In this document: in pieces, positions 1-13,000 of the stretch
Position numbering within the stretch: the stretch's first letter is position 1
How the letters are laid out: each line of letters begins with the position of its first letter
Source of the DNA: Cladocopium goreaui
Lineage: Eukaryota; Sar; Dinophyceae; Suessiales; Symbiodiniaceae
Length of the DNA: 64,000 bases
Direction of reading: 5' to 3'
NCBI GenBank assembly: GCA_947184155.2
Contig: CAMXCT020003207.1
Coordinates: 1 to 64,000, forward strand
The notes under the pieces: generated by a model
Seen by the model: the letters and a program-made list of their open reading frames with translations, nothing else
Told to the model about the DNA's origin: nothing
The model's database searches: none
Program-made: the position numbers and the translations under genes

Positions 1-58
1 CAGACAGACAGGCAGGCAGACATACATACAGAGATACAGACATACAGACATACAATAT
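1..58. repeat. Microsatellite, CAGA/CATACA type
   Basis: Short tetra- and hexanucleotide repeats (cagacaga, catacatac) begin the window. No gene is visible from here to about 600. Confidence 0.8.
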
Positions 59-608
59 ACACACTCGGCAATATGTCATTCATTCAGCAAATTCAGCGCG
101 CTCTTGGTAAAAGTGTGCCCCGGACTTCACAATAGTATCATGGTTGGAGTGAGGTGAGAACAGTGGCAGAGGGATCGACCATTGTGATGAAGGTTGGGGC
201 CAGATGCTATTTAAAGTAGCGGTGGTTTGCGTACACGGTACACTAGGGATTTCCATTATTTGGATCTACCTGCGGTGGTCCCAGATTCCGGTCGTGGTTA
301 ATCTGTGGTGGCTTGGCCCATTTCCCCGGCTAGGCAGTGAATGCAAATTCGAGGAAGATGCTGTCACTTTGGCCAGATCTGAAAACATCTGGAAACAATC
401 TATTGATTTTCACACTCTGAAAACAATCTACGATCGCATCGTGTCTTTGGAAGCCTTTGGACGTAGACTCTGAAGTCGTTCTGAATCTCAGGCAGCGAGC
501 GATTAGTTGTGCTCCGCGTGGGCAGCGTTTCCAGTGGCTTCTGAAAGTTCAGGCGCGAGGGGCGTTTCTTCTCTTATTTTTGATTCTGTATCCCGCTCCT
601 CCGCCGCC

Positions 609-1230
609 GCCTCCTCTCTCTTTCACACAACTTGCTCACACACAACTTTGTCACACACTCTCTTTCACACACAACTTTCTCACACACAACTTTGCCTCCT
701 ATCTCTTTCACACACAACTTGCTCACACACACACGCACAACTTTGTCACGTACAACTTTGTCACACACACAACTTTTTCACACACACCATCTTTCACACA
801 CAGCTTTGTCACATACAATTGTCACACACAAATTGCTCACACACAACCACACAACTTTGCCACTCACACACAGCTTGTTCACACACAACTTTGTCACACA
901 CAACTTGCTCACACACACAACTTTGTCACATACAACTTTGTCACACACACACAACTTGCTCATACACAACTTTGCCACATACAACTTTGCAACACGCGCA
1001 CAACTTTGTCACACGCCATCTTTCACACACACAGCCCTTTCACATACAATTGGCACACACACACACACGCACACAACCACACAACTTTGCCACCCACACA
1101 CGCGCACACAACTTGTTCACACACACACAACTTTGTCACACACAACTTTGTCACACACCATCTTTCACACACAGCTTGCTCACACCAACTTTGTCACACA
1201 CACAACTTGCTCACACACAACTTGCTCGCA
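609..1230. repeat. CACACAACTTTGT-type tandem repeat array
   Basis: About 620 bp of degenerate 13-17 bp units combining CACACA with ACTTTGT or ACTTGCT. The array is open in several frames on both strands and so creates long His/Thr-rich translations. These are repeat artefacts, not proteins. A shorter patch of the same motif returns at 2216-2410. Confidence 0.85.
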
Positions 1231-1760
1231 CTTGGCGGCATCCACCATCACTTTGCGTGGCAGGCATGGGACACCGACACTTCTTTGCGTGGCAGGCGTG
1301 GCACTTGGCGACATGCACCGTCACTTTGTGTGGCGGGCGTGGCACTTGGCGACATCCACCTTCGTTTTGCGTGGCAGGCGTGGCACTCGGCGACATCGAC
1401 ACTCTCTTTGCGTGGCAGGTGTGGCACTTGTGACGCTTGGCTGGACGCCGTGGCACTTTGCGTTGCAGGCGTGGCGCTTGGCGACATCCACCGTCACTTT
1501 GTGTGGCAGGCGTGGCGGCATCAAGCTTCGTTTTGCGTGGCGGGGCCCGTTGGTCGCCGGTGACGCCGCGGCACTTTGTGTGGCAGGCGTGGCGCTTGGC
1601 GACATCCACCGTCACTTTGCTTGGCGCTTGGCGACATCCACCTTCGGTTTGCGTGGCAGGTGCGGCACTTGTGACACTGGGCTGGCTCTGGTGGCGCGCT
1701 TGGGGCCCGTTGGTCGCCGGTGACGCCGCGGCACTTTGCGTGTTGTCGGCTGTCACCTCG
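1231..1760. repeat. GC-rich minisatellite, about 41-42 bp unit
   Basis: Repeated units contain GCGTGGCAGGCGTGGCACTT and GGCGACATCCACC, with spacing of about 41-42 bp and internal deletions. It is GC-rich, unlike the neighbouring CA-rich array. Apparent open frames on both strands follow the repeat. No coding evidence. Confidence 0.8.
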
Positions 1761-2410
1761 TTGGCCGGGGGTGCAGGATGACACGGTCTTGTGTGCTTGG
1801 GGCCAACGCCCCGTTTCCAACCAAGGGCAATGGGCTGGCGCCTTGCCGGGCACATGCCGATGGTCGGCAGGCATGAAGCAATCTGCAACATGCCAGGGCA
1901 ATGTCCAGCGGGAGGCCCTCAAATCGCACAATCTGCTGCAATCGCATATGCCTGTTGTGTCAATTCTGGTTCGTTTCATGTTTTGTTGCGTGCACCAAGC
2001 GGACCAACGTGATGTTGTTTCTCATCTCGTTGGCCGGGGCTGCGGGATGACGCGGTTGTGTGTGCTTGGGGCCAACGCTCGGTTTTCAACAGAGTATGAC
2101 AGCAAGGGCTATGGGCTAATGCGCCTTGCTGGGCACACACTGAAGCACTGGCCGTTCAGGTCCTTGCGACTGTCGAACGTCCCGCTCTGCTCCACCGCGT
2201 CGCTTGAGAGGCCGGTTTTCTCACACAACTGTGGCACACGCAACTCTTGCATACACAACTCTTTTACACGCAACTTTCTGACACACAACTTGTTCACACT
2301 CATACACAAATATTCAAAACTTCCTCAAACACAACTCTTTGCGCACACAACTGTTTCACCCCCATACATCACACCCACACACACACAACTCCTCCACGTA
2401 CAACTTTTTT

Positions 2411-2780
2411 TAACTTATCGATCCTCCACCACCTTCTTTGCCTTTCCTTCCTTCCCCGTCCCACTTCAACTTTAGTTTCTCATTATTGGAAGAAGTTGAC
2501 TTGTGGGGTTATCTGGTCCTTTAATTAACTTATCGATCATCCTCCAATCCTCCACCACCTCCTTTGCCTTTCCTTCCTTCCCCGTCCCGCTTCAATTTTA
2601 GTTTCTCATTATTGGATGAAGTTGACTTGTGGGGTTATCTGGTCCTTTAATTATAACTTATCGATCATCCTCCAATCCTCCACCACCTCTTTTGCCTTTC
2701 CTTCCTTTCCCGTCCCGCTTCAACTTTAGTTTCTTATTGTTGGAAGAAGTTGACTTGTGCGGTTATCCGGTCCTTTAATT
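2411..2780. repeat. Three tandem copies of a ~115-127 bp unit
   Basis: Copies start near 2411, 2527 and 2654. Each begins AACTTATCGAT, runs through a CCTCCACCACCT/CCTTTCCTTCC pyrimidine stretch and TTAGTTTCT, and ends GGTTATC(T/C)GGTCCTTTAATT. Copies differ by a few substitutions and one short indel. The array lies just upstream of the first recognised ion-channel exon, so it is probably intronic. Confidence 0.85.
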
Positions 2781-2922
2781 TGTTTTTGTTTGTTTTTGAT
2801 GTAGATGTATACTGAGAGAGGATTGATTTCGGGAAGTGGGACCAACAGCTGCAATTCTTTTGCGCCTTGGTGCATGCTGTGAAATTCTTTTCGGATATGA
2901 CTTTCTTGGCCTCGGCTGGCAG

Positions 2923-4072
2923 GTGGGAACGCAATCCATCTCGCCTCTGTACTGGGCCATTCAGAGTGGAAATCTTGCCGCAGCAGAGGTGCGACTTTGG
3001 AGCTGCTAGCTTGTGATGATATTGAGAGGACAGAGAGTTTGAGAATGAGATGGTCTTTAAGGTCTTTCATGGCTTGCCTTTCATGCGTTGCCGGAGGCCA
3101 TCATGCAAGACCTGCTGGTCCTCCGTGCAGACCGAGAGAGGTATTACTATGGACTAGAGCTCAGTGAACTCAGTGTGGCTTTGTGCCTAGGTGCTGCTAG
3201 GCGTTTGTCAAACAAGTGGACTATTGACGCCGCGTGTATTTTGAATGTGCATGAAATGTAATTAAATGTAATGTATATTATTCATACTGGCCTCACCTCT
3301 CGACAGCTACCGAGTGGTTTCCTTTGAGGCAATGATGCACTTTTCGAGCGTCACCAGGACATCATCAACTGTTTATGCCGTGAGGCTCGTGGCGCAGTTT
3401 GCTTTGAGGGACCTTTTCCAAGCTCTGGGACCAGGCAGCAGAGGTTTTGTTTTTCGGGGACATGTTGGGCATGTTGCAAGGCACCGATGCTGATTCCTAT
3501 TCTGCTGGATGGATTGATCTGGCGATCTCCACGCACAGAGAAGGGCCTGCGCAGGGTCAACTATTATGCGACTTGCATCAGCTCGTCAGACTTAATCAGA
3601 CTCAATCAAACTTAGTCTTGTTATGTCTTGTTATGTCTTGTTGCAGAGGCACTGTAGACATTGTGTCATTCCAAATGCATCCTGTGAAGCGTCCCAAGGT
3701 GAAGCATCTCATTGTCAATCAGGACTTGCGCACAGGGGATCGCTTCATTTCATAATTTGTCTTTCCTTCCCCCCTTAGTAGATCTTAGTAGTGTTTGAAA
3801 AGTTTGGCAGTTAGAGCCAGTCCACGGTGCTTCCTGCGCACAAAGTTGGGAGCCGTGGGTGCCCGCTCTTCATGTCACAATCATTGGAGCATAATATTGG
3901 AGCGGTTCTTTTTGCACATCAATCCTGCCACAACCATCAGCAACACCATCTGGCCACTGATCTGGCCGTTGCAGGAGGGTGAACCTGCTGAATTTTTGCG
4001 AGAGATTTGTAGTACCAAAGACCCGAAGATCATGGTTCACCCGGTGGTGGTGACAGTGTCAGACACCTTGTG
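2923..4072 (+). CDS. Ion channel, N-terminal cytosolic exons
   Basis: Six short exons (66, 55, 65, 87, 24 and 98 nt) join in phase. They encode an ankyrin-like stretch (SPLYWAIQSGNLAAAE), then QDLLVLRADRERYYYG, DALFERHQDIINCL, PILLDGLIWRSPRTEKGLRR, VKHLIVNQ, and FLREICSTKDPKIMVHPVVV. Donors are GT, GA, GC, GC and GA, and every acceptor is AG followed by G. The 24-nt exon (3699-3722) is strikingly small. The correct frame is not the longest open frame in any of these exons. Ankyrin assignment is from the local pattern only. Confidence 0.7.
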
Positions 4073-7000
4073 CCTTGGCGGATCCCTGCTTAGCTGCTTT
4101 TGTCGACCTGAGTTGTGCTGAAATGATATGAAATGATCCAGTTATCCAGTTGCACTGAAGTTGATGACTCAATCACAAAAGTTCAACCTTTTTCATCCTT
4201 TTCTCACTTTTAAGGCCATGTGTTTCAAATTTCATAGGGTTGGCATGCAAAAAAATGAAGGAGCCATTGGAGAATGGCAACAGAACTCCGCATCTTTGCC
4301 CCTGCATCAGAAGATATATTTCTAAGGTGGAATGGCTTGGTGAGAAATCACTTCCTCCTGTCGCGGTTGTGGTTCTTGGTCAGTCTTCTCGTCTTCATGT
4401 TGAGCGAATGTATTCTGCCCAAAGAGAGAGCCCTGGAAGGGGTTTACAGCGTGCGAGTTGTAGTGTTCTTTGGGCGCACCTTCATGTACGTGGTGACCAT
4501 GGCGAGATTACTCACCAGAAGCTCGCTGGCATGAAGCCGCATGAAGCCGCATGAAGCACCAGGAGGGTTTGGTATGGTTTCCTACTGCTATTGAATCTGC
4601 TATTACTTAGAACTGCTGGGACTGAGTACAGTAGTGACTGATAATTGGCAGCATCCGAGGACTCTTTTGGAAGGGCTGCAAGGATCTTCGCCGGGGCAAG
4701 TACAAGAAGGTTCTGAGATGCATTCCGTTGCCAAAGTCCTTGCACAATGCAATGGCACTGGGCAATTTAGTCTCTTGAATCAACTCCTAGTGTGTCAAGC
4801 ATTTTCTTGCCCGAAGATTCTGAACAACCAGCTGCAGAACCAGCATTCTTGCATATTCTTGCACTGCATTCTCATGCGTTTTAACTCTTGGAGCATGTAG
4901 TCACAATGTAGCGATCGTGCATCTCCTGGGTGGCTTTGGAAGTTGTGCGCTGCACTGTCGCTATAAACTAAGACTCTGGCGGTTCTTCTCCTGCTGATGT
5001 TCTGCTACGAACCAATGTATCACTGCTTAGCCTCTGCCCCAGAAGAGTGGCCCACCTACTACTGTGATGATGTGGAGGAGCAGTTGGGATGGGATGAGCT
5101 TAAAGACATCATGTTGACCCCCTTCACGACTTGACCCAACCTCACCAACGGCCTACACCTTCCTACACCTTCCTACACCTTCCTACACCTTCCCAATGAT
5201 ATTTCTCTGACCATTGAGCAAAAGGATCTTGGTTCTAATATAATTTGCTTTCAGTTTCATTATCCTCAGGTCAAACATCTTGAACTGAAAAATGCAAACT
5301 TGGACGGCCGCTGCGTTTTTTTTGAGTGAGTCCATGCCATTGATTCCCTTTCCTACGGTGGGTTATCAGTCGAGCCAGAAACACAAGTGCATCAGCCAGG
5401 AACACCACTGGCTGTGATTTATTGTGCCACCCTGCCCCCCATGCTCTTTAAACAAAAAGCCACCATCGAAAACCATGACTGCAAAGGGAGCACCACGTGG
5501 ATATTTTGAAGCAAGGTTGGCATTTTTACGACTCCTTGTCTGCCAAATCTTTTAAACCCACGAAAAGCTTGTTTGTAAAACAGTATATAAACGGTAAACG
5601 TTTAAACTTGTTGCGCTTCAAGAACCTGTTAAAACATCTGAAAGACAATATTTTTCCGTGTTGTCGTTCGAAGTTGGATTCAAAAACCTTCCCAGGGCCC
5701 AGTCACAGCAAATGCGAAATGGACACATGTCACAAAAGCCAAACGACCCTCCTACAGAGTCAGGCAATCCGTGCTCTTCTTTCCCCCAGCCAATCTTTTT
5801 TCAAACAATTTTGAATAAAAACCACGCCATCGAAAAATCAAGCTAACACCTTAACACCGTCCACGTGCAAGCAAATTCCTACACCTTCGACATTTGCACA
5901 TTCATCACATTCCAAGACATTCCTTGCGATCGGAGGACCTGCGGTGGACCTACTCAGCTTTAGGGCTTTTAGCTATGGCCGTGCATTGGTTTTTGATGGT
6001 TGACCTCGCTGTCTTCTCGACGGGCTTGTCAGCCTTCGTCCTAGTGTGTGCGCAGGCACGGCGGCACGGCTGTCGACGTAGTTGTGAATGGATGCACTGG
6101 ATGAAATGTTGATGATATGTCCCTGGTGATCCCCTTGTAGGCAGGATAAGGTCATGATACGGTGCATAAGTTGAGCCAAATCTGACAGTTTTATTGAGTT
6201 TTTCTGGTGCTGGCACATCAAATGATTGGACTTGGCTGATTGTGACATGGGCCTTGACATGTCTTGACATGGTCACTTGGATACGAGTGCTCCATTGAAT
6301 CCTGAAATTCTGTACAGTATGCCTAAGGTTCTTATCATCAAGGTTGGACCCCAAGAGTTGGTTCTGAAATGTTCTGAAAGAATTCCACGGGTTTCGCATT
6401 CGGGAAGGTGCTGAGTGAAATCGGCCGCTTCCTTGTTGCCCTGGTCTTCCTGCTGCTCACGTTTGGAAGTGCCATCAGTGTGCTTGAACATCCTTACTTT
6501 GAAGCCTTGCTGAACCGATATCCTTTCAAATGCAACATGTATGTTGCGGATTGTTGCGGGCCCCTAGGTGTCTCATGGTGTCTCATACACAGGTAGACGT
6601 GGCATGAATTTGGTTTACGACGACCATGGTGGTCTGTGTTTCAAGGGATATGAAACTTGTCATTCTGGACATTTCTGGACAAAGTGTTGATCTCAATGAG
6701 CCAAGGAGATGCGAGACATTCCGTGGCCTGGATGCACCAAGCTCCGCCACAAGGATGACACCTTTCAGCTGTTTCAACCGTTTCAGCCGTTGCAGCCCAG
6801 GAGCTCGGTACTCTGCCTGTTTTCGATTACGATCCTGCTGTATGAGGATGATTACAGATACCCGTTTTGCAATATGGCAGCGGTGCATGGGGAATCTGCA
6901 TAGCTGCGCAATCTGTCCCTTGGAAGTGGCAATGCCAACATTCCACTATGTTACAGCTATGTTCCATTGTTTTGCCAAGGAACTTTGATGGAAGAGCCAG

Positions 7001-10000
7001 CCTTGCTCACAGCGGTGCTTCTTTTCGTGGCTTCCTAAGTCTTGGGTCTTGGATGGCTAGTCAAAAGGGGCCAGTCCTATGAAGGTCCCTACAACATAGC
7101 CATACATGTCATGACTTCCAGCTGGTGGTTGATACAGTACCTGTCAACGACAGTACATGTCTTCGTTGCCTTTTCCCAGACTCGAGTCCAACATACCCTT
7201 TTTGCGTGGCTGTTTACTTCGATTTGCTGTGCATGGATTTGCAGTTCTCAACATGAGAACATCGGCGAGAGAAAAGGGAAAGGCGGCCGACCAACGACAT
7301 GTTTTCCTTGGAAGTACTGATGTTTGTAGGGCCGTTTCCTACCGAGCAGATCCCAACTTGGTAGCGGAGCCCATGGAAGCTCTGCGGCGATGCTGCCAAG
7401 TTGGGGTCTGTTTGGTCTGCAGAAGTTTGCTTGGTGCAGTGATCATTCTAGGTGGTATGCTTGCATTGCTGGAGTATGCGTTTACTGACCTCGATGCATT
7501 GAGTGTGCCAACTGACGCGGACAACGTCCCGTTGCAATGGTTGACTTCGAGCACCACCAGCCCGCAGATCGAACAGACTCTGACTTGGAGCAATGTGAAT
7601 GAGCCCAATGTGCAAACAACAACAGGTTTTAGAATGTCTTTGACGGTTGATGTGACAGTGGATTCAGACGGCAGTATGGCTTTTTCAGTTGTGAATGAAA
7701 CTGATTTTTCTGAAAGATTTCACGATGTCAGCCGGGTTCGAGACGAAACGACAGATGATTTTCACCGGACACGGATGAGAGCAGTTGGTTTGGCAAACAG
7801 TGCATTGCTTACGGCAGGGGTCGATTTTGGTGACAACAACAGCAGGCAATTACAACAGCTTGACGACATGGTTCCCAAGAAGCAGAATGTTGTTAACTGG
7901 TTGCATAAGCTTGCTGATAGTAGTTTTCATCCAATGGGTCGACATTCAAAGATGCATGTTTTTGCAACGATGATGACATGTGTTTCTGCAGTGATGTGCA
8001 TGTTGCTGCCTTGCATGATGCAAGGCCCTTTCAGGCCACCTCATCCATCCCAACATGGAATGCGGACGAACGTACACCAAAGTGATGCTGGTCCTCCTTT
8101 CGTGGGGACGGCGACACTAAAAGTGCCGCCATTATGGTGCATAGAAAGAAATCATGTGTACTCTTTGCGGTCTTGGATTTCTGATTTGATACTATGTGCA
8201 TCAGCTTCAGACTTAGATCCAATTCGTCATGGTCCTGTGGCAGCTCTTCAAGTACAAGGCACTGCAAAAGAGCTTGTGAGGGAACTAACTCCACAACAAT
8301 TGCAGCAGGGTGACATTGATCCTCAAACTGGGCAACACTATACGGGGTTAATGTTACTTGTCAATGTGCTTGCAAGACGATATGCTCCACTTGAAGCTGA
8401 AAACACCACGAAGTCAATCAGTGAGTTCCTTTCCTTCAAGAGGCTCCCAGGTGAAACAATTGACTCAGTTTTGGTCCGATTCGATATCTTGCGTAACCGT
8501 GCTCAAGCTCGAGCAGGCTTTGCAGTGAACTGGACGGGCCTTTCATGGCTGTTGTTACAATCCCTGGGATTGAATGCCGAGATGTGGGATAGACTGCTGG
8601 CCCCGACCGGGGGATTGATGCCGCAAAATGAGATGCAGGTTGGAGAGCTGATGGAACGTGTTCGAAGGTTGTTTCATTTGCGTGAAGGTAGAATGCAGGC
8701 CACAGGTCAACAAGGTGCAATGGGTGACCCTGGTAACTTTTATGCAGATGGATATTTTCCAACCTTTGAGACAAATGCAGAACCAGCCAATGCTTTCATG
8801 ACTGGAGACCCAAATCCACCTGATCCGTGGAGGAATGCAAGTTTTCCACAACATGCGTATGTAGGATCACCCACCAATCATGCAGGTGCTGGACCATGGG
8901 ATGCTTGGAATCAGAACCAAAGTTTTCATGCCAATGCCAATAGCAATGTCCCATGTCCAACATGCGGAATGTACTATCAAGATGATGGTTTCAGCATGGA
9001 CACCAGTTCCGATGATGGTGGTTCAATGCCTGCAGATTCCAACATGGATCCCAGTGAAGCCTATCAGGAATATGCCTTCGCCAGAAAAAAATGGCGTCGT
9101 ATTTCCAGCAAGTTTCCCAGAAGGTACTGAAAGTTTGGTAAAGGTGGAAAAGGTGGTAAGCCAGCATATGCCTCTTTCCTGCCACCACAGGCTTTTGCAG
9201 GGGGTAAGGGTGGTCCCAATCCAAAGGGTGGTTTCCGAAAGAAGAACCCCAAGGATAAATCTGGTCAAGTGATGCGTTGCAATGTTTGCCAGTCAGATGA
9301 ACACCTGTGGCGCAAATGCCCAAAGCGCCCACAGCAAGATGGTTCATATGCCACTGGTAGTGGATCCAATCCTGCAACACATGCACATGCCACCATGAAT
9401 GCACCTCAGCCACAACAACAGCTTGCTTTGATGCCAACGAACCAATCCTTAATGTGGGGTAATGCAACCAATGCCTCGCTTCCAGGTGTGCACTTCTTTG
9501 GCGCCGAGATGGAGCAGCTTCGCAGCATTTCTGATGCAGGCAGTGTGGTCTCGGCATCCAGCCGAAAGAGATCATCCGATCATGCTGAAGCGTCCACACC
9601 AGATCAGCCCAGTAAAGCTATGCCGAAGTTTAGCCCTGGATTTTTCCCAAAAGCATCCGTTGCAGCATCCGAGCATTCGCCTGCAGCCGCATCCGGCCAT
9701 GCATCCGATGTTGCATCTGTCCATGAAGCATCCGGTAGTTTTGCAAGCCCTGAAGTTGAAAAGTTGATTGAAGGTGCCAGTGAACCACAATCACCACCAC
9801 CAGCACGATCGCCGAAAATGACTTCAATTCGTCTTGGAGTTTCAGGTTCAACTGCAGCCGATGATGCCCACATGCCAAAGACATCTCAGGATGTGCCGAT
9901 TGATGATCCGTCTCCTGTTTCAGGTTTTGCCGGACGACCTGTCCGAATGAGCCGTGAGGAACAGCAAGAAGTCAGACAGCAGTCTGTTCAAGGTTTGCAC

Positions 10001-13000
10001 CAATTGATGATGGGTTTTGAACAAGTTGCAGGCAGACATGATGCAGTTCCGAATGCCGCTGTTTCTGGAGTTCCCCGTCAGGTGCTGAGTCTTGAATCTC
10101 AGTTGACTGGAGTAGCACAGCCAGGGAATCAAATGATGATGATGCAATATCAGCCACTTGCGTTTGGTGTTCCTGGCATGAACATCGGTCCTGCACTTCC
10201 GAAGATGGGATTTACTCCACCGAATGCTTTTGGCAGTTCATGCATGGGTTTCGGAAGCAGTGGATCAGGCACCCAAGGGCAACAACATGGCCCTCCAAGC
10301 GGCGGATCGTATCCCTGGTGGGAAATTGACACAAACAAAGAGGATGAAAAGATGAAGTCCACAACAGAAGGCACCTACCACCTCAGAACGCGCCTGCGTT
10401 CAGGTGCCGTTGGATTGCTGGTTGATCCTGGAGCGCATGACAATTTGATCGGTGAGTTGACAGCTCAGCAGATGTGCCAAGAGTTGAACACTGAGCTGGA
10501 GCACAGAACCCTTGACAAGCCTCTGCCAGTCGAGGGAGTTGGCAAGTCAGCCCAAGTTGCCAACAAGTCAGCCTGTGTTAGCATGTCAGTTCGCAGTGCA
10601 CTTGGCCAGGTCAATGACGCCACCTACACGGCGCCGATCATACCTGACAGCATGCTGCCTCCACTTTTGGGCAACAAAACACTGAGAAAGATGCAGGTGA
10701 TTTTGGACTGTGGATCAGGAAAGATGATCATACCAGGCCCAGGTGGAATCGAGGTGAAGATGAGTCCAGGAAGCCATGTCTATGAGCTGGAGCTTTCCAA
10801 CAGTGGCCACTGGATTTTGCCTTTGCATGCCCGAAGCCAAGATGCCATGCAGACCGATCAGAACCTTGCGTTCAACATGTCATGCCGCCAGAACCGTGCC
10901 AAGTCGCCCCCAAAGCGTTCAAAGAGCGCGGACGGGACTCAATCCAACTGAGGTTTGCTGAAAGCCGGTAGCGTGAATGTTGAAACTGGTTCACCTGCCG
11001 ATGCGAAACATCACAGTTTCGAAACCAATGTATGCAATCCAGAAGGATCTGAACCAATGATGAAGTCAAAGTCATCTCAACTTTGTACTGAAGGTTTGGC
11101 TTGGGTCTTTTCGGATAAGGCAGGACTACGTCAACGTCTTCTCCAAGAGTACGGCCTTAAGACCATGCATTTTCACCATGATTTGCATAGTAGATCTCAA
11201 TGCCAGGACATCCTGTCCCAACTTGAGCATCAGGGGCCATTTTTGCTTTGGATAAGATTTGCGGGTCCATGTGCCGGGTCCGGAAACAAACATGATGCCC
11301 TTCGAGCCGAGCATTTGTTTCGTCTTGTTCGACAGCAATGCCAAAAGGGTCTTCCAGTTGTCATTGAAGCCAGCGAAAGGAGCCAGGTTTGGAACTTGCA
11401 AGTTGTAAAGCAGTGTGCCCCATTGTTGCATGCTACGCTTCATCAATGGTGTAACTATGAGCAGCTTAGAAATGGACATGACTTTCCTTGTTGTTCGAAG
11501 CTGAAACTGCTTACCAACTTTCCAGTGCCCAATGGCGATATTTGTACATGCGGTGATGTTCAACATGTTCATGCAAAAGAACTAGGTTCTCAGAATGCAA
11601 TCAGGTTTGAACAGGTGCTACGACAGCTGATGCATGTAGTGTGCAAACAAAAGATTTCCAATCTGAAAATGCCTTGCGTGCAGATGCCAGCCAATGAGCA
11701 ACCTGAGTCTTTACCAAGTGATTTGAACCTGTCTTCAGAAGGCCTAGTGAAGAGTGTACGTTTTTCCAGCATGTACCAATGCGAAGATCCCAACTTGATG
11801 TCAAGCAAACGAACAATCTCAACCAGTGCTGAACAACATCAACAACATAAGACTTTCTCAAGTACGACAAAACCTGATTCCTTGCGACAGTTGGATTCAC
11901 GAGAAGACTTTTGGCTTTTCAGTGGAAGCAACACTGTGATACGTGTTCATGTTGAACCGAGAAATCAGCTGTATGTGCCGCAGTCAAATGGTTGTCCTGT
12001 TTCCCTTACTGAGTTGGAGAAATGCCGACAGACCAGAATGCAATCTCAAGGTCTTTCCATGTCGCAGCCTTTGGTCATAGATGATGAATGGCAAGGTTCC
12101 ACCCCAAATGCAATGCCTTTCCATTGGGTTGGAACAACCACTTTTAAGTTGAAGCCTTCATGCAATGGTTTGAAACAACTTCCACAGCAAAGCATGTTTC
12201 CGACCGAAGAAGCCATCCGGCAAAAGCAGAAGAAAGCTAGTGGTCATGTTGCCAAGCCAAGACCAAAGAAAGTGGAACAACACTGTGATGACTGCGGTGA
12301 TAACCTCGACTGCCTTGATGTTTTTGCAAAGCCACCAATGACCGATGGTGAGACAGAAGCCTTTTCTTGCGAACAGCAGCTGATGGATCATGTTTGCCAA
12401 ATGTTTTTCAATCCCCGAATCCAATGTTTTGGATGCGATGCAGATGAGCCTCAAATGTTTTGGACAGACGGTAGCCGTATGCCTTCAATAGCCGAAGTTT
12501 TTCATGCCAGAGCCAACATAGATGACGTTGGAATAGACTGCATGGAGATGTTTGGAGGACAAGGCACCACCACCTATATCCTGTCCAAGTTCCATGGTCT
12601 TCAAACTGGAATCAACTTCGAAATGCTGTGCGGTGTTGATCTCAGCAAACAAGCAGATGTCCAATACCTTTTTGCCTACATACGTAGAAATAAGCCTAAG
12701 GTAATCTTGCTTGCACCACCATGCCGTGGATACTCTAAGTGGGGCCATCTTAATCGTAAGATAAACCATGAAGCTTGGGTTGAAAGCCGGCAGCTGAGCG
12801 TTCCACTTGCCAGGCTCAGCGGTGATGTGGCCATCGAGCAATACAACAATGGAAGACACTTCTTTGTCGAGCAGCCTCAAGGCAGTGGTTTGTATGAAGA
12901 GCCCCCATGGCTCAAACTCAAAGATTACATGTTTTCCATAGTGTTTGATCAGTGCATGACTGGCCTGTGCATGTTGAAGCCACCATACCTTCCAGTTCGA

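Noticed and set aside
609..1230. CRISPR-like array of short repeats
   Set aside because: Units of 13-17 bp are degenerate and contiguous with no unique spacers, in a eukaryotic intron-rich context.
457..1891. Long His/Thr- or Ala-rich open frames on both strands (up to 368 codons)
   Set aside because: They exist in several frames at once and follow the tandem repeat period; none shows frame-specific conservation.
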